A DNA stretch of 64,000 nt, taken from Isochrysis galbana (lineage: Eukaryota; Haptophyta; Isochrysidales; Isochrysidaceae). The stretch covers positions 7,641,675-7,705,674 of the forward strand of contig CM030933.1 of assembly GCA_018136815.1 (NCBI GenBank), given 5' to 3'. Position 1 is the stretch's first letter. The number at the start of each line of letters is the position of its first letter. A program made the translations under genes and the position numbers. Under the pieces are notes generated by a model. It saw only the letters and a list, made by a program, of their open reading frames with translations, did not search any database and had not been told where the DNA came from. This document shows positions 1 through 11,153 of the stretch, in pieces.

Positions 1-261
1 CTCTAGCGATACGCAAGATGAGCGTGGCAGGCTGCACAACCCCTCTCCCCTTGTGCTTCATGGTGTGGGATCCCCCAGCAACGACGTGATGGCTGAGTGC
101 ACCCTGATAACTGGTAGAACGCTGATTCCAAATGCCGTGGTGCTGTATTCGCTTGTCTTGTCTCGTCGTTCGTCGATCGTGTCGTATTGGTGCGTGTGGT
201 GTGATCGCAATGCTATTGCAAGTGTTGCGACTAAGTTTATAGTAGTGTGCACTTAAAAAAC
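1..261. other. left edge, no gene recognised
   Basis: I see no domain, repeat copy or RNA gene here. The short open frames on both strands overlap each other and have no recognisable protein features. Confidence 0.4.
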
Positions 262-1600
<1,339 letters not shown>

Positions 1601-1639
1601 ACTTTCATCAATCATCAGAGATCAGAGATATGTTCATCG

Positions 1640-1835
1640 GATTTCGGTTTCGGGCGTACCTTTGGAAGTCTTCTCCGAATCTCAGTCGATTCAAGGCTAA
1701 GAGATAGAATTCCCAGTTGACTCTATCGAAGGCTTTTTCCCACTCTAAGTCTAGTAGAATCCCCGGTTCGCCCGTTTTCGTCGAAGTGGTCGAGATAGAG
1801 CTTTATTTTAGTAAAGATATCCCTACTCTTCTACT
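1640..1835 (-). pseudogene. LINE reverse-transcriptase fragment, antisense
   Basis: On the minus strand this stretch encodes a piece of non-LTR reverse transcriptase. The recognisable part reads LLDLEWEKAFDRVNW followed by a leucine-rich helix and RLRFGEDFQRY, which matches the motif around the first catalytic Asp of LINE reverse transcriptases. The preceding residues (TKIKLYLDHFDENG) are in another frame, so there is a frameshift near 1765. Only about 60 residues remain. Its orientation is opposite to the LINE leader just upstream, so this is not one simple insertion. Confidence 0.65.
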
Positions 1836-2002
1836 CTAACCGTATCCCTCTCTCCGACGGGGGCGCGCAGAGAGAGGCGCGGCTCGCTCGGCTCGCCCGC
1901 TCTCCGCTCTCCCTCCCTCTCCCTCCTCCTCCCCCTTCCCTCCTCGCTCGCGCTCTGCTTTTCGGGGCGGGCGCTCGTGGATAAGCAGCCCTCAGCCCAC
2001 CA

Positions 2003-3082
2003 ATGCCCTCCCTCCGCGCTCTCGCCCTCCTTCTCTTCTCGGCTGGCCGCTCGCTGTGTCTGTGTGTGCCTGGCAGTATCATCCTCGACAAGGATTGCCC
2101 TCCTCCGCCTCCCTCTTCACCTTCGAATGCACCACGTTCGCCGCCGCCGCCCATCAACGCTTGCTTCTCCAACCGCGGGTGGGGAGAGCATGGAGCTGGC
2201 TTCCGCGGCTCCGTCTCGATGACGGCATCCTTCCGCAAGTGCCAGCCTTGGAGCCGGCAGTATCCGCAAAAGTGGTCGACTCACCTTCCGCTGGGGCTGG
2301 GCACCGACACGCCGTACGTCTCCAATTATTGCAGGAATGTTGAGCCACCGACAAACGCCATGGGGCGTCCGGATGCGGAGCAGGACTCGCCGTGGTGCTA
2401 CACTGAAGATCCAGAGGTCCGGTGGGAGGTGTGTGAGATTTGCAATCAGCCCGAACGGCTCCTGCGTGCAGTTGAGGCGCCACATCGCCATCCTCACGTA
2501 CCCCACTGGTTCGGGCCGCTCATGTTCGCCTTCTCCATATTGACCTTTGTCGGTGTTCTAATTGTTGGCGTCATTCGGCGGTATGAGATCGACGTGTCCA
2601 AGTATTTTGATGTGTTTGGACAGGACGTCTCCGGTAGGGTCATCCGGATGACTCGCATGCGCCCACGCGCGACTCCCTCAGGGGGCCGCCGATCAGTGAG
2701 GGAGGCGCAAGATGGCAGGGAAGCTGGTCCCATCGGCTCTTCTCTCAGTTCGCCAGGCTGTGGTGGGACTGCGCCTCTAGTCGCTCCACTTCCATCAAGG
2801 GGCATAACGCGCGACGAAGCGGCAACGAGATCTCGAGCCGCCCAGGAAGCCACTTTTGGGGCCTTGGCTAGCCTGGCGAACCTCCAGCAGCAGCGCAATG
2901 CGACGGGCATCTTCGACCCTACTGTGAACCCAATGGTCCCTGGTGGGACGGAACAAAGGCGAGCTGCTGGGCAGAGCCTTCTTGCCAATGACTCAGCCGC
3001 AATTTCAGGCTCTGTGATAAGTGCTCCACCTATCTTGGAGCCCGACACCACGGTAAACAAGCTAGGCGACAACAACGTGTGA
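2003..3082 (+). CDS. kringle-domain single-pass membrane protein
   Basis: A 359-residue type I membrane protein encoded without introns. Residues 1-26 form a hydrophobic signal sequence. A proline-rich spacer leads to one kringle at about 54-147, with the CQPW, NYCRN and PWCYTEDPEVRWEVC signatures and cysteines at 54, 80, 110, 132, 144 and 147. A transmembrane helix follows at about 171-191 and then a basic cytoplasmic tail of about 165 residues, rich in Ser, Arg and Gly. Kringles are disulphide-stabilised binding modules of secreted and surface proteins, so the domain should face outside the cell or a lumen. No protease or kinase domain is attached, so partner and function are unknown. The ATG at 2003 is chosen because the signal peptide starts there. 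A LINE fragment ends only about 170 bp upstream. Confidence 0.8.
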   Translation: MPSLRALALLLFSAGRSLCLCVPGSIILDKDCPPPPPSSPSNAPRSPPPPINACFSNRGWGEHGAGFRGSVSMTASFRKCQPWSRQYPQKWSTHLPLGLGTDTPYVSNYCRNVEPPTNAMGRPDAEQDSPWCYTEDPEVRWEVCEICNQPERLLRAVEAPHRHPHVPHWFGPLMFAFSILTFVGVLIVGVIRRYEIDVSKYFDVFGQDVSGRVIRMTRMRPRATPSGGRRSVREAQDGREAGPIGSSLSSPGCGGTAPLVAPLPSRGITRDEAATRSRAAQEATFGALASLANLQQQRNATGIFDPTVNPMVPGGTEQRRAAGQSLLANDSAAISGSVISAPPILEPDTTVNKLGDNNV

Positions 3083-4738
3083 GCGAGGCTTTAGCCTGCG
3101 TCCTGACTTTCCTCCCTGTGAAGCACTCGTCGATACGATCGGGTGTCCAGACGCGGCCTGGTAGATAGTCCACACAATGGTGACAATAGTGACGTAACGA
3201 GCGTAGGCGCGTCAACATACCAACTGCATAGGAATAGAGTTCAATGCTCTTCACAGTCCTGTGAACCGAAGTCGTGGAAGAAGTGAGATGGATATGAGCT
3301 GAATGGAATCCGTTGCGACGGCTTCTTCGTACAAAGAGCAAGAAGGAAGCATTTTGAAACGATTTGCTCCATGGCAGGGCCAAACTGCTTGATGGCGATG
3401 CTTTTTGATCGCGCGATGTTTCCCGACTTCTCTCTCGACTCGCTGATGAATTGGTGCAGTGCTCCCCAAGATAGTAAAGGCAGAAACATTTGTTGAATAT
3501 GCGGCGTTGACGCGATCGGGCTAAGTGGGGCATGTTGTACAAGCTTTCTCTCATGCAACCAATAAGGGAAAGAAGTACCTCGCGACCTTCATGTCTCTAT
3601 GTCGAAATCGTAAGCGCAATATCAATGTTATGCATACGCCAAGGTATTGGTGCGCATTTTGCGTTTTCAAATGGACTGGTGGATAATGAATTGGAAATAA
3701 GGAAGAGCATCGTGGAACCTGGCACCTGACAGGTCACATTCCGGAACAGTAGAAGATGGAAGATGAGCTGCCTGCCCGTGATTGCTCTGACGCACGCCTG
3801 ATCCTGCTGCTTCTCCTTTATGCCGCCCACAAACTGACCAAACAGAGTTCTCGTGTTCGTCTACTCCCAAGCATGAGAAGGAAGAGATCGACAAGTCCAA
3901 GCTGATTGATGTTTGATGGACCCCACCTCACCCCCGCTTGCGCTTGCAGCCCCTTGCACTTGCACTCTCCAAGTGCCCTACCACGTGAAGCGTACGAGAC
4001 GTCCACAACAAGGCTATCGCAACGGGCCTGAGCCCCACACCACACCCACGGTCAACAATTGACTCGGCTGCGCCTTCTTCAACCTCGCACGCCAGAGTGC
4101 GGCGAACGTTAGGGGGGGCATGGCCTTTTCTATTGTTCAACGCGGATCAAGGACCAAAAATAATGCAATGATGAGAGGGCTTGCCTGACCCCTACTACCA
4201 CCTTTCATTCCTCTAGGCCGATGCGGACCTAACGCCCTCGCTGCCAACTGGACACGCTCTTCGAAAAGGAGTGCTATTGCTCACTCCTAGCTAGCGTCTC
4301 GACAGCTAGGCCCAGGGGTACATGCAGCCCAGCTTTCGTAGCTTATAGTTGATCGCTGCAGTTATATGCTCATGCCAATGCTTAATGCGTGTTATCGATA
4401 CGTGCACGTGCATACTGAAGAACTTTCTAAATGTCCAACCAACTACATACAAAGGCGTTTCATATTCTACGAGGCGCTACAGCTACGCACAAGCTGCACT
4501 TCGCTGCCCACCTACCACTACCACCTAGTGATGGGAGTGGCCAGGCCGAAGGACCGGCGCAAGCGCCTCACGCGCAAGCGCGCACATACCGCCCCGAGTG
4601 CGCGATAGCGCGATAGCGCGATAAGCTTCAGGCGATCAAGCGAGGAGAAAGAAGGATCATGCACGCAGCAAGCATGGCGGCAGATGGCGCTAAGAAATTT
4701 GTCCAATGAGCCAATGAGCTAGTTGTTGCGGTTGCCAA
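3083..4738. other. intergenic, nothing recognised
   Basis: No domain or known repeat unit is visible. A minus-strand open frame at 3030-3554 overlaps the end of the kringle gene and shows no family features. A small GCGATA repeat is present near 4604-4622. Confidence 0.4.
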
Positions 4739-4985
4739 CTAAGTTACTTCTAAGTTTATACTTGGTTCGCCCATGGGGGGGCACGAGCCCCCCTCTCTCT
4801 CCACTCCTCCCCTGCCGTGGGGGAGGAACCACCAATCCTCCTGGCATGTCTGATGGCTTGCCAGGAGGCCACTGCCCTGCTGACCCACTCTCCCACTGAC
4901 ATGCACGCCTGGTTCGCTCGTCCTGGCCCCTCGTGGCCAGCCCATCGCTCCAACCCCCCCTCCCCACCAAACGCACATTCACGGT
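4738..4985 (+). mobile_element. LINE 5'-leader fragment with GC hairpin
   Basis: Starts with AACTAAGTTTATACTTGGTT, then a perfect GC stem-loop (GGGGGGGCACGAGCCCCCC), then a pyrimidine-rich leader with the landmarks TGATGGCTTGC and TCGTGGCCAGCCCAT. The same head occurs at 10,334 and 34,891, and inverted at about 19,400. At 10,334 the head leads into an ORF1 that starts MERAP, so I treat it as the 5' end of a LINE family. Confidence 0.6.
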
Positions 4986-5211
4986 AACACGTAGATAACT
5001 AGCGTAAACGGGATACGCGAAGAAGGGGGGTTGAGCAGGAGAGAAAAAGAGGAAAGAAAAGGAAAGAAGAGAGGAGGCCCGTCGCCCTTCCTCACGTGAA
5101 GAGAGAGGAGAGAGGAGATCTCACAGGACTTATTAGAAAGTAAACGTAGGAGAGGACGGAGGGGCATCCGTAACAGGGAGGGGGGAAGGCGAGGGGGCGG
5201 AGGAAAGGGAT

Positions 5212-5395
5212 TAATTTCTTAATAATCTCACCGCACACGCGGCCGTGCATCCTCTACTTTCTACTCACGTAGGAAACTTTCTACACCCCCACTCCCCCGG
5301 CCCTTTCCCCCCCGCCATCAGGCGACTCCCCCCGTGCACTACTAGGGGGATAGGGGAAAAGGGCTTAGATATGGTCGGTGGCCCGCGCCCCCCCC
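5212..5395 (-). mobile_element. LINE 3' tail, inverted
   Basis: Read on the minus strand this is the 3' end seen in several copies: GAGTCGCCTGATGGCGG, then a GGGGGAGTGGGGGTGTAGAAAGT block, ending with GCGGTGAGATTATTAAGAA and a short T/A-rich end. It faces away from the LINE leader that begins at about 5430. Confidence 0.65.
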
Positions 5396-5429
5396 CCCGG
5401 TGATCCGTTCCCCCCTTCCTCCTATGCCT

Positions 5430-7240
5430 ACCGGGCTGGCGGCGGCCTCGGTCCCGACTTATCCTGTAAACAGGTGCGGGACTTACCTATTTTCCGGTGA
5501 GCGGAGCTCTCGCTCCGCCCACCCCCTTCTCCGCGCTCTCTCTCCCCTCTCCTGCAGGCACGCGCGATGGCGCGCCTGCGACAGGCCTGCAGCTGCCCCT
5601 GGCGACCCCTGGAGGCCCCTGGAGGCCAGCTCAGGGGGCAGAGGAGGCTGGGGCTGGGCCCTGGCCTCCCCTGCCTCTCCCTCGCTGGCGCTCCTGTGCC
5701 TCAGGGGTCAACTATCGTTAAACCGATAGGGTCATGGAGCGCGCGCCGCTCCCCTCCCCTCCTGCCGCCCCACCCGCCGCGACGGATGATCGGGCCATGC
5801 TCGACGCCTCGCACCCGAAGCGCCCACGAGAGGGCGCCCCACCGACCAAGGTGCGCACGAGGCGCGACCCGAGCCGTCCCCGGACAGCCACACGCCAGCA
5901 AGGACACCATGCCCAGCATGGCCACCACAGCCCCCAACTCCTCCCAACCACTCATGGGCACACGACAGCTGTGACAAGCCGGCTCAGAGCCGCATCCCAT
6001 AGGGAAAGCCGCCAAGGCTGGGCCCCTACAAAGCCGCGGTACTGACCCCGTGCGACAGCACGAGGCACAGACCTGGCCAGACATCTCACCAACTCCAAGG
6101 GGGGAACAGTCAAACTGGTGCAGCACAAGCTGCACCAGGGGAACGGAATGGCAGACCACCCCCAAGGGAGACCATGAAGATGGCTCTTGGGCCCAACCCG
6201 CAGTCCCTCCGTCGCCGCGGGCGACGACGAGGACAGTCGAGACAAATCCAGAATAGACCCACAGCGAAGCCTGCACCCACACAAACACCAAGAGGGGCAC
6301 ATGCCCACACCACAAGCGTAGCGAAACGCACCACGATCCTGATGCTCCCGCATCAGACCACGCTCAAGGGGCATGGGACTCTCCCCATGCCTCCAAGACC
6401 CGCAAATTCCAGACTAATCCCCACTCCGCCGCCGCCGGCCCTCAGATGGCAGACATCCAAGACATCGAGCAAGAGATGGAACCTCTCGACTTCGACCCTA
6501 TGCTGCAAATCCACATCATCTTCACGCCAACGGAACGGGACCTTCCACTACTAGGGACGTTCGACCTGATAGGGCACAATCCGGACCGGAGGTACGACTT
6601 GCGCATAAATCTAGACCTACTTGACGACAAACGCATCAGAACCACCATAAACCACATATGGAAGGCAAACATCAACGCCGACACGCCGGACCATCTTGTC
6701 GGGGAGGCATGGTACAAAGCAAAAAAGGCGGTCGCGTCATACCTGCTATGGCTAACGAAGAACAAAGAGGACCCCTCACCGACAACACCCCTCATAACGC
6801 AGCTGGCCCTACTAAGCATACAACTGGCCGACGAAGAACCAAACCCGAGCAAGCTCGACAAAATAAGGGAACTCAATGTAGCAATCAGCACAACAAGGTC
6901 GAAACGCACCCCCTCAAGGAGGACGGCCTTTGAGGCGCTCAAACACGAAGAAAGAATGACGAAGGAATTTTTCCGACGATTCCAAGCCAAGACCTCGAAT
7001 CAAGCCATCCCCGAGCTCTACATTACAGCCAACTGGGAGGACCCGGGAGAACCCGATAGGACAACAACTAAAGACGACCACGAGATCCGCAACCAACTTA
7101 GAAAATACTACGTATGGCTCTACCAGGAAAGGGAAACAACGCGGGACAACGAACTCGAAGAGGCGCTCAAAGAGCACCCCCTCGCTGACAACGACTCAAT
7201 GCAACTGGAAGCCACCACCTCCAGGCCATTCTTCGGCCGA
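5430..7240 (+). mobile_element. rearranged LINE: leader, ORF1 start, ORF2 part
   Basis: A GC-rich leader (5430-5710) is followed by an ORF1 starting MERAPLP at 5733, the same start as the element at 10,427. Proline/arginine-rich low-complexity sequence then gives way to a clear piece of ORF2 from 6446. ORF1 is short and broken, and the endonuclease domain expected between ORF1 and the reverse transcriptase is not seen, so the copy is deleted or rearranged. The segment ends about 7240, where a different repeat begins. Confidence 0.65.
6446..7240 (+). pseudogene. LINE ORF2 fragment (region ahead of reverse transcriptase)
   Basis: About 265 residues of the region that links endonuclease and reverse transcriptase in LINE ORF2 proteins. 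Recognisable features are the helical stretch before the palm domain (EERMTKEFFRRFQAK), a charged DDHEIRNQLRKYYVWLYQ segment and many lysine/arginine-rich helices. The open frame continues to 7456, but the last 70 residues are translated from a separate GC-rich repeat and are not part of the protein. No catalytic YXDD motif is present, so this copy cannot encode an active enzyme. Confidence 0.6.
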
Positions 7241-7284
7241 TCGAGGGCGATCGGACGTCGCGGAAGCTCCGCGTTTCTAATAGT

Positions 7285-7545
7285 GATGCGCCCCACATTC
7301 ACCATTCCGATTCCCTCCCGTGAGCGCCCGCCTGAATCTCCCAAAATAGCCCGCCACGCGCGGGGGAAGGGAGGGGGGTCCCTCACCGACGCCATTGCCC
7401 TTCGTGGGGCGGGAGGGGGTCGTTCGGAGGGGGGAGGGAGTTGGCGGGGCAGGTAGGGGGGGACCCTAAGGAATCCTTGGACACCCAGGGGAGGTGGAAA
7501 ATAGTGGTTAAAATGAGTGAGTGACCGGGCTATAAAATGCTGGTC
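7285..7545 (+). repeat. dispersed GC-rich repeat, copy 1
   Basis: Shares landmarks, in order, with 39,120-39,400: CTCCCAAAATAG, a CACTGACGCCAT-like block, GGGGCGGGAGGGGG, TCCTTGGACACC and GAGTGAGTGACCGG. No coding capacity is evident. It directly follows the truncated LINE. Confidence 0.6.
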
Positions 7546-7854
7546 GATCTTCAGGGCGGCTGCGGCGACGATCTTGACACATGCGGCGTCACCGCGGGCC
7601 GAGCTCACCATGAGGGCGTTCCTGCCGAGCAAGTCCACCGCGGCCGGGACGTAGATCTCATGCCCTTTACGCACTTGGGAGTCCCACCCCTAGGATTGGG
7701 ACTCCCTCGTGGTGGCCCCGCATTGCGTATTTGGAAACGAGGGGTACCAAATGAAGGCAAACGACCTCAGAGGAGGAAGGGGGGAACGGATCACCGGGGG
7801 GGGGGGCGGGCCACCGGACCATATCTCAGCCCTTCACCCCGATCCCCCTAGTAG

Positions 7855-7990
7855 TGCACGGGGGGAGCCGCCTGATGGCGGGGGGAGAAGGGCCGGGGGA
7901 GTGGGGGTGTAGAAAGTATGCTACGTGTAGGTAGTGGTTCCATTCGCCGCGAGTGCGGTAAGAATATTATGAAGTTTTTTTAAAAAATAG
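7855..7990 (+). mobile_element. LINE 3' tail (copy)
   Basis: Begins GGGGGAGCCGCCTGATGGCG and ends TGCGGTAAGAATATTATGAA followed by GTTTTTTT. The block is nearly identical to 30,337-30,470, showing that both are 3' ends of the same LINE family. Confidence 0.75.
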
Positions 7991-8328
7991 GTGCTACTTA
8001 TTGCTAGTTACCATCACGACACCAAGATGTTTAGCTCATCAGCTCAGCTACAGAATTCCGAACGCTGTCAAAGGCCTTGTGGTCAATTTCATCGACCAAC
8101 CATCTAAACTCCACAACGAAAGGCCCATCACTCCCATGAGCGGCTTGCACTGTGTGCCTCTTTCGAAGCACGGACTTGTGGCAAGGAGATTCGCCAAGAG
8201 GTGAAGTTGGACGACGAAAGTTGACGGATCACTTGACATGGGTAATCCTCAGGGACGCAAAACAGCGGCGCCACCAATGTCACAATTGCGGCAGCACGCA
8301 AGTTGCGGCGTTGCGGCTGGCTGCGTTC
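7991..8328. other. intergenic, downstream of dihydroorotate dehydrogenase
   Basis: No gene recognised. This should contain the 3' UTR of the minus-strand gene that ends at 8329. Confidence 0.4.
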
Positions 8329-9687
8329 CTACTTCTTGCCCATCAGGAGGAAGCCTAACAAGGTGCTGATAATGATCAAGATGGGCATACTGATCATTAC
8401 CCACGTGGGAAGAGGAGCGCGGTCGCCAGTGTCTATACTCTTCGGCTCTTTTGGCTTGTTGTTCTTGTCGTACGGCTTGAGCTTGCCACAAAATTCCTCA
8501 ATGCTCGAGTATCCCTTGCGCTCCATGATGGCACTCAACTCGCCAGCAATTCGGTCAAAGCAGCCCGGGCCCTCGAGCCAGTGCGTGGTCGCGATCTGGA
8601 CCGCCTTGGCGCCACAGAGGATGAGCTGAAACGCGTCTTCGCCCGAAGCTACACCACCCACACCGACGATATCGATGGATCGGTCGAGACGCTTGTAGAG
8701 CTGGGCCACATTTGCAAGCGCGATGTGCTTTGCAAAACCGCCTGCCAATCCACCGAAGCCGCCCTTCGGTGCGATGGTTGCGCTCTCCGTCTCGGTGTCA
8801 ATGGTGAGGCAGTTACCAATGGTGTTCATTGTGACCACGTACGCAATCCGCCCGGCGTGAGCGTTGATGATCTTGGCAGCCTGGTCAAAGTGAGGCCCAT
8901 CAAAATACGGTGCTAACTTGATGCCAAGTGGGAGCCCCGAGTCAGCGAAGCCCTGATGCTCGAGCACCAGCTTGAGTACCGAGGCCATCTGGTCGAAATC
9001 GAGTGCAACCGTGGGCTTGCCCGGGATATTGGGGCAGGCCAAGTTGAGTTCGACGGCCTTGATCTTCCCTGCCAAAGTGGGCGGCAACAGCATGGAGGTG
9101 GGGCGTCAGTCCAACCACCGCCACTTGTTGCTTCGACCAACGACTCTGGTGGTGGTGGTGGTGGGGCTCTGCACCTGGCGATGCGGCGGCGGCAGAAGCG
9201 ATGCGGCCAAGCATCTCGACATTGTCCTCCATTTTGAGACCTATCGAACAGGGGAGCACAGGGTGAGGTCACTCTGCATGACAAGCACTGGCCGGCTGGC
9301 TGGCCGCTGTGCCTCACCAGAGAGCGAGATGATGTACGGCTTGCCGGTCTGTGCGACGCCATCAAGGACAGTCTGCGAGATGTAATAGTCGATGCCCGCG
9401 TTTGGGAGCCCCTCCGAGTTGATGGAACCCTGTGCAAGCCCCTTCCCAAGGGCAATCTGGCGCAGTCGCGGGAGTGGGTTGCCCGACTGCTTGACGAGAG
9501 TGGCCGACTTGGAGAGGATGGCTCCTGCGCGCGAGTGGCCAACGTTGACCAGATCGGACACGTGCCCCGACTTTGGCCCCGACGCGTTGTACACCGCGCA
9601 TTCGAGCGGGATGCCTGCGAGCGAGGTGCGCAGCGAGGGCGGCATCGGCGCGACGAGGCGGCGGCGGCCCGCCACGCTCTCTCGCAA
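8329..9687 (-). CDS. DHODH: class 1A dihydroorotate dehydrogenase with C-terminal membrane anchor
   Basis: Oxidises dihydroorotate to orotate in pyrimidine synthesis. Three exons fit: 9687-9318, 9240-9175 and 9068-8329, all with GT-AG ends and phase 1 joins. The product matches class 1A (fumarate-type) enzymes throughout: NASGPKSG near the start, SKSATL and GNPLPR, SINSEGLPN, the active-site loop LNLACPNIPGKP with the catalytic Cys, TMNTIGN, and the FMN-binding GVGGVASGEDAF. Unlike typical soluble class 1A enzymes it ends in a charged linker and about 20 hydrophobic residues (WVMISMPILIIISTLLGFLL) before MGKK, the layout of a tail-anchored protein. The N-terminus shows no obvious mitochondrial presequence. 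The start at 9687 gives MRESVAG; an internal Met 14 residues on is also possible. A copia LTR ends about 28 bp upstream. Confidence 0.9.
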
Positions 9688-9714
9688 GAAGAGAAGAATT
9701 ATTTACTAAGAACA

Positions 9715-9984
9715 TGTTACTTTCATACGTACCGGCTACCCTCGGCAGGAGGGTGATGATGATCTGATGATGAAATGATGATGATGGGAAACCCAGGAGA
9801 AGACTGGGAGAGACCGAGACTGTTTAGCCCCATATTGTACCAAGGGGGCCCAGTGATAGATAGCAACGTTGTGTAGACGAGAGGTAACATCGATCGGCTA
9901 GCGCACTCTAGCGACGGGGTAAACGTCGACGTTGCCACACCGGCAGTAGAACTGACACGTCTACAATAGAACTCAACTCAGACA
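9715..9984 (-). mobile_element. Ty1/copia LTR
   Basis: On the minus strand a purine tract (GTGGGGGAG) is followed by TGTCTGAG, and the segment closes with GTAACA, giving the TG...CA ends of a 270-bp 3' LTR. It lies just downstream of a copia RNase H end in the same orientation. The facing LTR is absent because the element is truncated near 10,333. Its outer end is 27 bp from the first codon of dihydroorotate dehydrogenase and has the same orientation as that gene. Confidence 0.7.
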
Positions 9985-10038
9985 CTCCCCCACAGCGATA
10001 CACATCGCTGGACTGTGGACTGTGGAATCCTTTTAACC

Positions 10039-10332
10039 TTATTCATTGAGGAGGGAAGCGCGATGACGGAGAAAGGTAGTCTTGTCCAGGCATTTAGTAA
10101 AGATATCAGCAGTCATCGCCGATGTCGAGATCCAATGCGGCATAGAGATACGATGGAGAAATTGTTCACGAGAATAAAGTAACCAACGAGCATAGCATAG
10201 TGACGGGTGCGAGCAGTTACACGTTACACCGGGGTTTTTAATTGAATTACGCGTTGCCGAATTGTCAGTGAAGATGGGAATGGGCATTTGCTGAGGGTTA
10301 TCAAGGAACTCAAATAGATGGATGGTGAATTC
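10039..10332 (-). pseudogene. copia polyprotein end (RNase H)
   Basis: The last ~97 residues of a Ty1/copia polyprotein. IFTDNSATRNSIKNP corresponds to the RNase H segment with its catalytic Asp, and TADIFTKCLDKTTFLRHRASL is the standard copia C-terminal signature. The stop at 10,039 is followed by a purine tract and the LTR. The upstream part is cut off where the LINE leader at 10,334 begins, so the LINE head replaces or interrupts the rest of the element. Confidence 0.8.
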
Positions 10333-10333
10333 A

Positions 10334-10990
10334 ACTAAGTTTATACTTGGTTGACCCATGGGGGGGCACGAGCCCCCCCCCCTCTCTCCACTCCTCCCCT
10401 GCTAAACTATTGTTATAGTTCGAGCGATGGAGCGCGCGCCGACCGCTCCTGATCCCCAGGCCCCCGCCGTCACGACGCCCCACAGGGGCCACCCCAAGCC
10501 GCCGGAGCCGAAGCGCTCACAGGCCGCCCCCCTCACGGACAGCGACGTCGACATGATTCTTCCTCCCTCGCCTCCCCACCAGGCACAGAAGCAGGGAACA
10601 GGAAGAGCCCTGTTCCCTGCAGACCAGCAGAGCCAGCCCCTGGCTCTGCCGCCTGCCTCCACTGGCTTGCCAGCCCAACAAGGACTCCCCATGGTGGGCT
10701 GCCACCCCCATGGTGGCAACTCCTACCACCAGTGCACCCCTCGTGGGCGGGCACTTCACACAACAATCAATCATGGGGGCCTTTTCGGCCTCCAACTCTT
10801 CAAGGAACAGCACCCAGAAATCGTACGCTGAAGCGGCTGGACCCAAGGCACAGACGCCAACACAGACACAGCAAGCCCCACTTTAACCCACTCAGCAACC
10901 CACGCTACCCTCGCGCAAGCGAGCGGACCCGCAGTCGGACCCAAAGCCGACTCCACCCATAGCCACACAATTCGCCTCTCTCTCCCCCTC
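10334..10990 (+). mobile_element. LINE 5' end with ORF1
   Basis: The LINE head (AACTAAGTTTATACTTGGTT and the GC hairpin) is followed after only about 60 bp by an ORF1 at 10,427-10,831 (134 residues). This starts MERAPTAPDPQAP and is proline-, glutamine- and basic-rich. The leader is much shorter than in the 4.7- and 34.9-kb copies. Similarity ends before 11,000, where the flank of a hAT element begins. No reverse transcriptase remains. Confidence 0.6.
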
Positions 10991-11153
10991 ATGATCAAGA
11001 TGAGGAGTGATGATGATAGCGATGATGGGGAGAATGAGGATGATTGGCTTCATGATGAAGATGCGTGTCCAAGTCGTGAGAAAGTGCAACAGTTGCTTGT
11101 ATGAGTATGACTTGCATTCTATCTCTATCATCTATCTATCTTACTCTCATAAT

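Noticed and set aside
3030-3554. 174-residue minus-strand open frame
   Set aside because: Overlaps the end of the kringle gene, has no domain and no coding signature.
5701-6374. Minus-strand open frames with Cys/Trp-rich translations
   Set aside because: Antisense of the LINE ORF1 region; compositional.
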